From NCBI GenBank assembly GCA_900320515.1, contig ONSJ01000003.1, positions 1 to 64,000 on the forward strand: a DNA stretch of 64,000 nt, read 5' to 3'. Under the pieces are notes generated by a model. That model saw only the letters and a program-made list of their open reading frames with translations, made no database searches and was not told the DNA's origin. Position numbers and translations under genes: made by a program. This stretch comes from an uncultured Methanobrevibacter sp. (GTDB lineage: Archaea; Methanobacteriota; Methanobacteria; Methanobacteriales; Methanobacteriaceae). Positions 28,400 through 36,206 of the stretch are shown here, piece by piece (the first letter of the stretch is position 1; every line of letters begins with the position of its first letter).

Positions 28400-29542
28400 A
28401 TGAATGATATCTTGTTAATGCTTCCTGGACCTACAACAGTGCACCCTAGAGTACTCAGTGCAATGTCACAGGCTGTTGTAAACCACAGAGGAGCAAAATA
28501 CGGAGAAATTTTAACTGAAACTACTGAATTAATGAGTAAAGTTTTCCAAACCCCAAATAAATCTTATCTATTAACCGGATCTGGAACTGCAGCAATGGAA
28601 GCAGGTGTTGCAAATACAGTGGCTCCTGGAGAAAAAATATTGAACGTCGTCGGAGGAAAATTCGGTGAACGTCTCCTGAAAATCTCCCAGACCCATGGAC
28701 TTGAAGCCAAAGAACTTGAAGTGGAATGGGGAACCGCTGTAGACCCTAAGCTTATTGCCGAAGCACTTGATGAAGACGAAGACATCAAGGCAGTAACCGT
28801 AATCCACAATGAAACCTCAACCGGTGTTGCTGCACCAATCGAGGAAATCGGTAAGGTCATGAAAAACTATGACGCATTATACATCGTCGATACCGTGTCC
28901 TCCCTTGCAGGAGACGAAGTCAATGTTGAAAAGTTCGGAATCGACGTCTGTTTTACCGGATCCCAAAAATGTCTGGCCGCACCGCCTGGCATGGCTGCAA
29001 TCACATTAAGCGACGATGCATGGGCTGCAGTTGATAAAGTAGAGACCAATACTTTCTATCTTGACCTGAAAGCTGCACGTAAAAGCGGAGACAAAGCTGT
29101 TCCTGAAACTCCATACACCCCATCAGTTTCACTTACCTATGCAATGAATGAAGCTTTGAAAATGGTTATGGAAGAAGGACTTGATGCAAGAGTTGCACGT
29201 CACCACAAAGCTGCTAAAGCAAGCGTAGCAGCAGTCAAAGCATTAGGATTAGAGTTATTTGCTGATGAAGCCGTTTCATCCGCAACAGTAACTGCCGTCA
29301 AAATGCCTGAAGGAATCACCGATGCGGACTTCAGAGGCACAACCCGTGACAAGTATGGTGTTGAATTGGCAGGAGGCCAGGACCACCTGAAAGGAAACAT
29401 CTTCAGAATAGGACACATGGGTAACGTCTCATACAAGGAATTGACTCAAACCTTTGCGGCAATCGGCATGACCCTGAAAGGTTTAGGCGTAACCGACGAT
29501 GCAGGCGCAGGCGTTGCATCAATTGCAGAATCATATTTATGA
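28400..29542 (+). CDS. PLP-dependent aminotransferase, alanine-glyoxylate/serine-pyruvate type
   Basis: A 380-residue class-V aminotransferase. It opens with MLPGPTTVHPRVL, has LTGSGTAAMEAGVAN (cofactor phosphate loop), HNETSTGVAAPI, VDTVSSLAGD and the Schiff-base lysine in FTGSQKCLAAPPG (about residue 195), and ends with FRIGHMGNVSYKEL. Relatives in methanogens (MJ0959-type) have broad amino-donor specificity; exact substrates cannot be read from sequence. Strong GGAGG ribosome binding site; transcribed alone with a palindrome in its promoter. Confidence 0.92.
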   Translation: MNDILLMLPGPTTVHPRVLSAMSQAVVNHRGAKYGEILTETTELMSKVFQTPNKSYLLTGSGTAAMEAGVANTVAPGEKILNVVGGKFGERLLKISQTHGLEAKELEVEWGTAVDPKLIAEALDEDEDIKAVTVIHNETSTGVAAPIEEIGKVMKNYDALYIVDTVSSLAGDEVNVEKFGIDVCFTGSQKCLAAPPGMAAITLSDDAWAAVDKVETNTFYLDLKAARKSGDKAVPETPYTPSVSLTYAMNEALKMVMEEGLDARVARHHKAAKASVAAVKALGLELFADEAVSSATVTAVKMPEGITDADFRGTTRDKYGVELAGGQDHLKGNIFRIGHMGNVSYKELTQTFAAIGMTLKGLGVTDDAGAGVASIAESYL

Positions 29543-29589
29543 TTCTTCATTTTCTTTTTTTATTGAATGATATGTAATATATTTTTAAC

Positions 29590-29856
29590 ATAGTATAACT
29601 TATAAGTCATTTCGCCAGATTCATGATAAGTTATAAGTAATATATTTTTTACATCAGAATTTTTCTGATAAGTTATAAGTTAAAAGTTACACTTGAAATG
29701 CATGTCTATATCCTGTGTATTAGAACTTATAAGTTAAAAGTTACACTTGAAATGCACGTCTACATCTTGTGTATTAGAACTTATAAGTTAAAAGTTACAC
29801 TTGAAATGCACCTCTCAAAAATCGAATTATAACTAAAAAGTTACACTTGAAACTTA
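29590..29856. repeat. Array of 54-bp tandem repeats with embedded palindromes
   Basis: Units begin at 29673, 29727 and 29781 (exact period 54), with a degenerate fourth about 46 bp later. Each unit contains the palindrome core ACTTATAAGT or its variant, then AAAAGTTACACTTGAAATGCA and a variable-looking TCTAYATCYTGTGTATTAG part that is itself conserved. Two additional palindrome copies (AACTTATAAGTC near 29597, AAGTTATAAGTA near 29628) precede the array. It lies between the aminotransferase and the GerW operon and encodes no protein. Confidence 0.85.
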
Positions 29857-29898
29857 TGTCTTATGAATAAAAAAAGTATTACTCAACTTCAAAACTAA

Positions 29899-29911
29899 AC
29901 TTATATAATAA
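29899..29911 (+). promoter_or_regulatory. TATA-like element of the GerW operon
   Basis: ACTTATATAATAA lies about 45 bp before the GerW start, with an expected transcription start near 29935. It directly follows the 54-bp repeat array. Confidence 0.5.
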
Positions 29912-29952
29912 TAAAAAACAAAAAGTATAACCAATAACAGGATGTGAAGACT

Positions 29953-30378
29953 ATGTCAAAAAAAATTAAAACAACCGTTGAAGAATTACACAAATTGATT
30001 AATGTCGACAATGTAATCGGCAGCCCTATAGAAACCGAAGATAAAATAATGATTCCCGTTGTAAGGATGGGAGTGGGATTCGGAGCCGGAGAAAGCCAGG
30101 TAGGAATGGAAGGCGGCAATGATGCAGTCGGTGCAGGTGCCGGAGTCGAACCGATTTCCATGGTGATGATACCTAAAAATGGAAATGACGCCGAAGGAGT
30201 CCGTGTACTTAATCTATCCAAAGGATCAGAAACAAACAAAGCAATATCAGACATTGCACTGGTCATAAGCGACCTTGTAAAATCATATATGGATTCACAA
30301 CAACCGGATGAATACTACGATGAATCCGAATATATAGAACCTGAATTCAGCACACCTGAAGAAAGTGAAGAAGAATAG
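29953..30378 (+). CDS. GerW/YtfJ-family protein
   Basis: About 141 residues. The region IPVVRMGVGFGAGESQ, followed by a Gly-rich stretch and GVEPISMVMIPKNG, is the Spore_YtfJ (GerW) family core; the C-terminus is an acidic tail (YYDESEYIEPEF...EESEEE). The family is named for a Bacillus spore-germination protein, but archaeal members cannot act in spores, so the role here is unknown. ATG at 29953 is preferred to a GTG three codons upstream. It is followed 8 bp later by a DUF2953 gene, the same partner as in Bacillus (ytfI-ytfJ). Confidence 0.85.
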   Translation: MSKKIKTTVEELHKLINVDNVIGSPIETEDKIMIPVVRMGVGFGAGESQVGMEGGNDAVGAGAGVEPISMVMIPKNGNDAEGVRVLNLSKGSETNKAISDIALVISDLVKSYMDSQQPDEYYDESEYIEPEFSTPEESEEE

Positions 30379-30386
30379 GACTTTAC

Positions 30387-30971
30387 ATGTTGAACATCCT
30401 TTTGATGATTATCCTGATAATCATCCTATTTCTTATTATTTTACTCCTTTGTGGAATTAAGATATCATTTGAATACACCAAAAAAGGCAGTAAGATTAAA
30501 GGATGTTTGAAAATACTTATTTTTAAAAAAATCAAAATTTACGCCCGCCGTTTCCCCTCAAATGACAACGACAACGACGAAGATGACAAAGACGAGGAGA
30601 AAAAGCAAAGGGACATCAAGAAACTGTTTGAACTGGCAAGGCCCTGTTTCGGTGATTTTAAAACTTATCTGAAATCTGTCCTGAACACCATCAAGGTCAA
30701 AAAGCTGCAAAACCATCTTATTTTCGGTATGGCCAGCTATGCGGATACCGGCAAATACATAGGCATCATCTGGGCGATTTTAGCCGTCATAAATCCGATG
30801 CATGAAAAGCTGAAATTGAGCGCCGAACCGACATTTGAGGGATCGGTCCTTGACGGATATGGAATAAATGAAGTTGAAATCTATCCGTTAAGGCTAATAG
30901 TTCCTACAATCAGGCTTATTTCAAAAAAAGACGTTAGAATATTCATAAGAGGTGTTTGGGATGAGCGATAA
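30387..30971 (+). CDS. DUF2953 membrane protein
   Basis: 194 residues: an N-terminal hydrophobic anchor (LLMIILIIILFLIILLLCG), then a cytoplasmic or periplasmic beta-rich part with a charged insert (NDNDNDEDDKDEEKKQRD) and the DUF2953 C-terminal pattern NHLIFGMASYADTGKYIG...FEGSVLDGYG. Function unknown in all organisms; the conserved pairing with GerW suggests the two act together at the membrane. It overlaps the next gene by 11 bp. Confidence 0.82.
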   Translation: MLNILLMIILIIILFLIILLLCGIKISFEYTKKGSKIKGCLKILIFKKIKIYARRFPSNDNDNDEDDKDEEKKQRDIKKLFELARPCFGDFKTYLKSVLNTIKVKKLQNHLIFGMASYADTGKYIGIIWAILAVINPMHEKLKLSAEPTFEGSVLDGYGINEVEIYPLRLIVPTIRLISKKDVRIFIRGVWDER

Positions 30972-31218
30972 TATCATGAAAGATATTGAAGAGTTTCTTG
31001 AACTCGAAAATTACACCGACTATGAATTCAAGGAAGCTTGCGGATTGACATTTGCCTTCAAACGGGAGATACTAATGATTAAGGGCAGAATATCCTCCGC
31101 CAGCATTGCGCCTGTCGGAATAATTTATGAAGAAAACGGCCAATATTATCTGGCACCCCTAGATAAGGCTGTCAACATTAATGAAACTGTTAAGGAATAT
31201 GTTGAAAAATGCATCTAA
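30961..31218 (+). CDS. 85-residue hypothetical protein in the GerW operon
   Basis: Starts at ATG 30961 (MSDNIMKDIEEFLELE) with GAGGTG 8 nt upstream, inside the end of the DUF2953 gene. It is a soluble, mixed alpha/beta protein with FKEACGLTFAFKREI and APVGIIYEENGQYYLAPLDK. I do not recognise the family. Translational coupling and conserved order suggest it works with GerW and DUF2953. Its 3' end overlaps the convergent TPP-enzyme gene by 4 bp. Confidence 0.75.
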   Translation: MSDNIMKDIEEFLELENYTDYEFKEACGLTFAFKREILMIKGRISSASIAPVGIIYEENGQYYLAPLDKAVNINETVKEYVEKCI

Positions 31219-32747
31219 TGTGGAAGAGGAATGTCTTCGCTTTCAACGATTACCTCAACAACAAGAGGTCCTTCAAGTTCCTTATCAAGAATCATCTCCA
31301 GATCATCAAGATTGTCCACCCTTACAGCATCGATTCCATAGCCTGAGGCAATCTTTACAAAATCGGGATTTTCAAGTTTGACCTGATATGCTTCCATATC
31401 GTAGAATGACTCCTCCCACTGGCGGATGATTCCGAACTCTGAATTGTTTATGATGAACACTATGACGTCGAGATTCTGCTGCTTAAGCGTTGCAAGCTCC
31501 TGGAGGTTCATCTGAAAGTCTCCGTCACCGTTGATGACGATGACCTTTTCGCCTGTCGCTATTGCTGCGCCTATCCCGGCCGGAAGCCCATAGCCCATAG
31601 GAGCCATCGCCCCTGAAAAGAGAAGCTTCCTTGGAGTTTGGGATTTCTTTAAAAGGGTGACCCATGTGGTGTGTGATCCCGCACCTGAAGCGACGATATT
31701 GTCGGGAAACCTTTCAAGTATCCTTTTTATTGCGGCCTGCGGCTTTAAATCTTCATCAAGACCTTCAATATGATATGAATCATCGATTTGGGATATCTCA
31801 TCAATCCAGCTGACAGGCCTGAATCTGATTTTTGAGAGAAAATCGCCAACCTTTCCATGAATCGGATAATTGCCCACCAGCACGTCCTTGTTTATGTTTA
31901 CGTGAATGAAATTTTCAGGAATTTCAGGCAGTGTCCTTTCGCTTGCCTTGATTCCAAGACCGATTATGCAGTCTGCGTTTTCAAATGCATACTTTCCCCT
32001 TTCGGTTGCACGTGTTCTGCACAGTCCAAGGTTTAAGGGACTCCTTTCGGGAATCACACCCATTCCATGAAATGTTGTGGCGGCAGGAATCTGATATTTG
32101 TTTACAATACCTTCAATGACTTCAGCTTGGCTTATTGCACCGGCGCCTAAAATAAGGAGGGGCTTTTCGGAATTGTCAATCAGATCCTGAGCCCTTGAAA
32201 TGTTGGACATGTCCTCATCACACAGATAGCACAAATCAAAGTCATCAAAGTCCTCCTCGAGAAGGACATCCTTTGAAAGGTTTATGTGAATCGGGCCTTT
32301 CGGGAAGTTTTTAAGCTCATGGATGGATGCCCTGAGCATGTACATGGCTTCGGTTCCGTTGAGCGGATTGTATGAGGCCTGTGTGATGTGCTTGAACATT
32401 TCTACCTGAGGGGTTGTCTGGAAAAAGTCGCTTCCGCGATATTTCAGTTCATTGTCTCCGGTCAGCACCAGCACCGGCAGATTGTCCTTGAAAGCCGTTG
32501 CAAGAGGCATTGTTGTGTTAAGTGCTCCCGGTGAAGCTGTTGTGATGCAGACTCCGATTTTACCGGTGGACCTTGCATATCCGTCTGCTGCTGTGGCCGC
32601 TCCCTGCTCGTGTTTTGTAAGGACATGGTTGATTTCGCTTTTTGATAGGGCCTCATAAAGGGGCATTATCTGCTCGCCCGGAATTCCAAAGACATCAAGG
32701 ATGCCTTCCTCTTCCAGTATCTCAACTATTTTTCCGGCAACGTTCAC
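31215..32747 (-). CDS. Thiamine-pyrophosphate enzyme, acetolactate synthase-like
   Basis: 510 residues with the three-domain layout of the acetolactate synthase/decarboxylase family: N-terminal Pyr domain with the catalytic glutamate in TKHEQGAATAADGYAR, a central domain (LLILGAGAI), and a C-terminal PP domain with the TPP/Mg motif GDGDFQMNLQE...IINN. Its sequence is shorter and different from a canonical IlvB (about 560-590 residues), and no regulatory-subunit gene is adjacent, so it may act on another 2-keto acid. Start is GTG, overlapping the dut stop (GTGA), indicating coupling to dUTPase. Confidence 0.85.
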   Translation of the reverse strand: MNVAGKIVEILEEEGILDVFGIPGEQIMPLYEALSKSEINHVLTKHEQGAATAADGYARSTGKIGVCITTASPGALNTTMPLATAFKDNLPVLVLTGDNELKYRGSDFFQTTPQVEMFKHITQASYNPLNGTEAMYMLRASIHELKNFPKGPIHINLSKDVLLEEDFDDFDLCYLCDEDMSNISRAQDLIDNSEKPLLILGAGAISQAEVIEGIVNKYQIPAATTFHGMGVIPERSPLNLGLCRTRATERGKYAFENADCIIGLGIKASERTLPEIPENFIHVNINKDVLVGNYPIHGKVGDFLSKIRFRPVSWIDEISQIDDSYHIEGLDEDLKPQAAIKRILERFPDNIVASGAGSHTTWVTLLKKSQTPRKLLFSGAMAPMGYGLPAGIGAAIATGEKVIVINGDGDFQMNLQELATLKQQNLDVIVFIINNSEFGIIRQWEESFYDMEAYQVKLENPDFVKIASGYGIDAVRVDNLDDLEMILDKELEGPLVVEVIVESEDIPLPH

Positions 32748-33217
32748 TCTTCCGCCTCCTGGTATGACCCGTCATACTCTCCGGAGCCTTCAACCGGAAA
32801 TACGACCGCCTGGGCAATCCTGTCGCCTGACTTGATTTTATATTCATACTCACCGTGATTGTAAATCATGAACATCAGGGTTCCGTAAAAGCCGGGGTCC
32901 CCCACTGCAGTCTGTACAGAGACAAATGACCTTAAAAGTGTTGATCGTGGCAGATATAGCATGGTATATCCCTTTGGAATCTTTATTTTCCTTTTGATGC
33001 TTGCCAGATATGCTGTATGGGGCTTCAATGTGTAGATGTCGCCCTCAAGCTCTTCAATTTCCGGCAGGTTCTTTTCATTGTCAATCAATGATCCTGCGCT
33101 TTTCTGCACGTATATCTTATCCAATTCCAAATCGATTCCGGATGGCTGGACCAAATCAGCGAAATCCGGAAATATCTTTACAAGTTCATCTTCACCGAGC
33201 ATGTTATCAACCTTCAA
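32744..33217 (-). CDS. dut: dUTP diphosphatase, archaeal dCTP-deaminase-like family
   Basis: 157 residues with the trimeric dUTPase/dCTP deaminase motifs: QPSGIDLEL, YLPRSTLLRSF, the catalytic-loop VQTAVGDPGFYGTLMF and GDRIAQAVVFPV. The length matches the methanogen dUTPase subfamily rather than the approximately 200-residue bifunctional deaminase. It removes dUTP and supplies dUMP for thymidylate synthesis. First gene of a two-gene unit with the TPP enzyme, divergent from the tautomerase. Confidence 0.85.
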   Translation of the reverse strand: MKVDNMLGEDELVKIFPDFADLVQPSGIDLELDKIYVQKSAGSLIDNEKNLPEIEELEGDIYTLKPHTAYLASIKRKIKIPKGYTMLYLPRSTLLRSFVSVQTAVGDPGFYGTLMFMIYNHGEYEYKIKSGDRIAQAVVFPVEGSGEYDGSYQEAEE

Positions 33218-33262
33218 TAAGATATTTATCTTAAATCGTTAATATATTAGATTGGTGATAAT

Positions 33263-33451
33263 ATGCCTGTAATTCAAATTGCTGGAAACAATAACATAAG
33301 TATTGAAAATAAACGAGAAATGGTAAAGAAAGTGTCTGAAGTCGTTGCTGAAGCATACGGCCTTCCAATTGAAACAATAACCGTACTGGTAACCGGATTC
33401 GAACCGGATGACATCGGTGCGGGCGGTGAGCTTTTAAGCGACAGAAAATGA
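33263..33451 (+). CDS. 4-oxalocrotonate tautomerase-like protein
   Basis: 62 residues starting Met-Pro-Val, giving the N-terminal catalytic proline (Pro1) of the tautomerase superfamily after Met removal, followed by KREMVKKVSEVVAEAYGLP and ETITVLVTGFEPDDIGAGG. The usual active-site arginine around position 39 is not apparent, so activity may differ. The archaeal substrate is unknown. GGTGAT ribosome binding site. A hairpin (GGGGAG 33461-33466 with CTCCCC 33475-33480) follows. Confidence 0.85.
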   Translation: MPVIQIAGNNNISIENKREMVKKVSEVVAEAYGLPIETITVLVTGFEPDDIGAGGELLSDRK

Positions 33452-33460
33452 ATTTGAAAA

Positions 33461-33508
33461 GGGGAGTCGGAAATCTCCCCATTAAAGTTCAAACCAAAAA
33501 AGAACTTT
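33461..33508. terminator. Two hairpins between convergent tautomerase and 310-aa gene
   Basis: GGGGAG/CTCCCC (33461-33466, 33475-33480) and AAAGTTC/GAACTTT (33484-33490, 33502-33508) form two short stems back to back, likely terminators for the convergent genes. Confidence 0.5.
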
Positions 33509-33532
33509 CGTATTTGACTTGCAAATACATGC

Positions 33533-34462
33533 TTATTTTGGTTTTTGTTTAATATAATGATTTTGATTTTTGCAGATGAGCCCTTTTTCTATTAGCTCAT
33601 CAAGGTTTTTTTGGATTTTTGCTGTGAAATTGCCTGAGCGAAATCTTATGAGGGCTTTTTCAATATCCCCGACTGTTGAGTCGTCAACCGCATCATATAC
33701 GCTTTTTTGAAATGGGGTTAAATTGAAGATGATGTCATTTAGGGGATCATGAGTGTTTTTAAACTCCCACATTCCGTCCTGGGCTTTTGTGTTGAATTTC
33801 TCCTCCAATTCGGGAATCCTGTCTGTCAGCTCATCAAGGTATTGGTGCTCTGCAAGACCCAGCTTGTGCTTGGTTATTCTATTTAGAAATTCGGCGTGGA
33901 TTTTATCAAGGTCAATGTCATTTTTGCTTTCAAATGAACCCAATACATACACCTTATCGTCTATCACCTCAGTAACCCGGTAATTTTTGCTGTCCTCATC
34001 ATACTGGATTTGTGAGAAGGATTTGACGTCCCACATGTTGTCCATAAGATGGTTTCTTGCAAACTCCGCATCCTCAAGCTTGTCGTAATATCCGAAGACA
34101 TAGTCATCGCCTGCAATCTGCTTTTTGATTATGAACGTGTCAAATACCCTTGTGATGTTGAGCCCGTACCTTGAGTTGTTGGGATTTCTCATTTTCCTTT
34201 TGGTCAGGCGGCTGATTTGGCTCTGGGACGGTTTTTCTTTTGATTTTGCCAGAACATGAATCCTATCGTCAATCACCGCCAGAACAATGTATTGGCCATC
34301 ATGTTCATAGGTTTCACTGATAGAATCGAGATTCCAATCGTTTTCAACCAGCAAATCCCTTAAAAATAGTGCATCATCCAAATCCTGCAATTTGGCATAG
34401 GTTCTGTTGGCCTTGACGATTGAAAAGGAGTTTTTGTTTTGGCGAATGTATTTTCTCTTCAT
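33533..34462 (-). CDS. Probable DNA-binding protein with two integrase-arm-like repeats and a C-terminal winged helix
   Basis: About 309 residues, start ATG 34462 (no strong ribosome binding site seen). Two repeats of about 90 residues carry a pattern like Y-(A/V)-(K/F)-L-D-A-x-F-x-R-(D/N)-L-L-x-x-x-W: DLDDALFLRDLLVENDWNL near residue 30 and KLEDAEFARNHLMDNMWDV near 125. This resembles AP2/arm-type DNA-binding modules of integrases. The C-terminus (TVGDIEKALIRFRSGNFTAKI...LDELIEKGLICKNQNHY) looks like a winged helix. Assignment is by pattern only; no function is claimed. Confidence 0.6.
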   Translation of the reverse strand: MKRKYIRQNKNSFSIVKANRTYAKLQDLDDALFLRDLLVENDWNLDSISETYEHDGQYIVLAVIDDRIHVLAKSKEKPSQSQISRLTKRKMRNPNNSRYGLNITRVFDTFIIKKQIAGDDYVFGYYDKLEDAEFARNHLMDNMWDVKSFSQIQYDEDSKNYRVTEVIDDKVYVLGSFESKNDIDLDKIHAEFLNRITKHKLGLAEHQYLDELTDRIPELEEKFNTKAQDGMWEFKNTHDPLNDIIFNLTPFQKSVYDAVDDSTVGDIEKALIRFRSGNFTAKIQKNLDELIEKGLICKNQNHYIKQKPK

Positions 34463-34507
34463 CAATATGATTTTGGATTTTAAGATAGATAAATTTTAAT
34501 AAAAAAA

Positions 34508-34535
34508 AGAAAATAAGGAAATTAATCCTTATTTT
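34508..34535 (-). terminator. Terminator overlapping the stop codon of the 512-aa adhesin
   Basis: AAATAAGGA and TCCTTATTT (34511-34519, 34526-34534) form a stem whose 5' arm on the mRNA includes the TAA stop (34529-34531), followed by a U-rich tract. Confidence 0.65.
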
Positions 34536-36067
34536 TTAACTTTTACGGTTAATTTTTTGGTTGTTTTGTTGTAGGTCGCTTGGATTTTGACCTTTTTGCC
34601 CACTTTAAGTTTTTTCAAGATGTTTTTCTTGACTGTAACTTTTGCAACACCTTTCCTGTTGGTTTTTGCCTTGTAGGTTTTTCCCTTGAACTTGAACTTG
34701 ATTACTTTTCCTTTAACGGCCTTCCCGTTGATTTTTAATGTAGCCTTTAAAACAATCTTTTTGGCGGATTTCTTGACGCTGACCTTCTTGAAGGCCAATT
34801 TGATGACATCCTTATTGGCAGGGTTTTTGACGGTTACAAAGAAAGTGTTTGAGTAGAATTTCTCGTCTGAGTCCAGAATGACCTTGATCATGTGCTCACC
34901 TATGGTGAGTCCTTTAATGGATTCGCTAGCCTTTCCTGTTTCCAAACTGGCTGATTTGACGAATTTTCCATCAACGTAAATATCCATAACATCAGATGAA
35001 ACAGGACATTTAATGTTTATATTCAGGGCATTTCCGGCTTCCAGCTGATTTCTGTCCACATTAACTGAAAATCCCTGAGAGTTCACATCGACATAAATGA
35101 AAGCTTCATAATAGCCGGAATAGTTGCCCATAGTGTAGTTTACATAGTAGGGATGATTTCCCTCGGCCAGATTTTCAACCGGAATGATTGCCCGTCCGTC
35201 AACTACCGGAACAGTTATGACTTCGCTGCCCCACCGGTCTGCGTGATCGCCTATTCTGTTATATAGCGTTGCGTTTCCGGAAGTTCCCCGAGAACCCTGA
35301 AGTATTATGGCGCTTTTTTCGCCTACTGACATGTCATCAAAAATGATTTCCGGAATGACTGCAAACACACAGCTTTCTGTCCTGTTGGGATATTTTTCAT
35401 CCCCCGGATAAGTGGCAGTCACATTGTATTTTCCGACCTTGAAATCAAATGCAGGAGTAAGTATGGCCTCGCCTCCAGTCGGGAAAACCTCATATGACTT
35501 TCCGCTGATGTTGACGATTACCCTGTTTGAAGCGGACTGGGGAAGCGCAATTTTAAATGAAATCCTGTCGTCAAACAGAAACTCATCTATCAGGCCCTCG
35601 TCATCCTCCTCAGAGAACGGATAAAATTTGAACTCATATGTGAAATCAACCGTTTTTTCAACTTCATATGGCTCAACGGCACCGTTTTTCTGATAAATCG
35701 TTTTTATTTTATATATTCCAAAATTTGAAATCCCCAAGTCATTGGCATGGATATGCAAGCAAGAAATCTCCTCTTCAGAGTCAAAAGTCCTGTTATATGC
35801 CGCTGTTCCATTGTCTTCGACATATACACTAACGGTACCGTTTAAACCGGAAATGTCCTGAACATAAACGGCACAATAGAATTCATCATCCAAATCCACC
35901 GTATCGCTAACACTCACATTCACATCATCATTTTCTCCAATCGCATCATCAGAATCAATTGAAGCTTCTGTAGCGTTTCCTGCAGCCATATCATCTGCTG
36001 CACTGGCGGCTGCGATTGTAAAAATGGCCAGTATAAATCCCACAATCATCAAATATTTCATTTTCAT
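34529..36067 (-). CDS. Adhesin-like protein with Ig-like repeats (512 aa)
   Basis: Signal peptide MKMKYLMIVGFILAIFTIAA ending near ASAADD, an acidic linker, then about four Ig-like domains with the recurring PGDEKYPN...V and LAEGNHPYYVNY/LTIGEHMIKV strands seen in Big_3-type repeats. The last 85 residues are strongly basic (KKSAKKIVLKATLKINGKAV, GKTYKAKTNRKGVAKV, ending KLTVKVKK), the same C-terminal module found in the other Ig-type adhesins here; it may hold the protein in the cell wall by charge. No membrane anchor follows. TGATGTGATT precedes the ATG. Confidence 0.88.
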   Translation of the reverse strand: MKMKYLMIVGFILAIFTIAAASAADDMAAGNATEASIDSDDAIGENDDVNVSVSDTVDLDDEFYCAVYVQDISGLNGTVSVYVEDNGTAAYNRTFDSEEEISCLHIHANDLGISNFGIYKIKTIYQKNGAVEPYEVEKTVDFTYEFKFYPFSEEDDEGLIDEFLFDDRISFKIALPQSASNRVIVNISGKSYEVFPTGGEAILTPAFDFKVGKYNVTATYPGDEKYPNRTESCVFAVIPEIIFDDMSVGEKSAIILQGSRGTSGNATLYNRIGDHADRWGSEVITVPVVDGRAIIPVENLAEGNHPYYVNYTMGNYSGYYEAFIYVDVNSQGFSVNVDRNQLEAGNALNINIKCPVSSDVMDIYVDGKFVKSASLETGKASESIKGLTIGEHMIKVILDSDEKFYSNTFFVTVKNPANKDVIKLAFKKVSVKKSAKKIVLKATLKINGKAVKGKVIKFKFKGKTYKAKTNRKGVAKVTVKKNILKKLKVGKKVKIQATYNKTTKKLTVKVKK

Positions 36068-36177
36068 GATTAATCACATCACTATATCAATAAGTTTGTG
36101 TGTAAACTATATTTAACAATTATGATGGATAGTATTGAAATCGGGAAAAATAGCTGAAATGAAATTAAAAAAATAAG

Positions 36178-36206
36178 AAAAATAAGGAATTGACTCCTTA
36201 TTTTTT
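36178..36206 (-). terminator. Terminator overlapping the stop codon of the 1433-aa adhesin
   Basis: AATAAGGA (36181-36188) pairs with TCCTTATT (36195-36202); the TAA stop is at 36198-36200 within the arm, and a U-rich tract follows on the mRNA. Confidence 0.65.

Noticed and set aside
29590-29856. CRISPR array in the 54-bp repeat region
   Set aside because: The whole 54-bp unit is conserved, there are no unique spacers, and no cas genes are in the window.
31215-32747. Calling the TPP enzyme IlvB
   Set aside because: It is shorter than IlvB, lacks an adjacent IlvN-type regulatory gene, and sits with dUTPase; the specific reaction is not supported.
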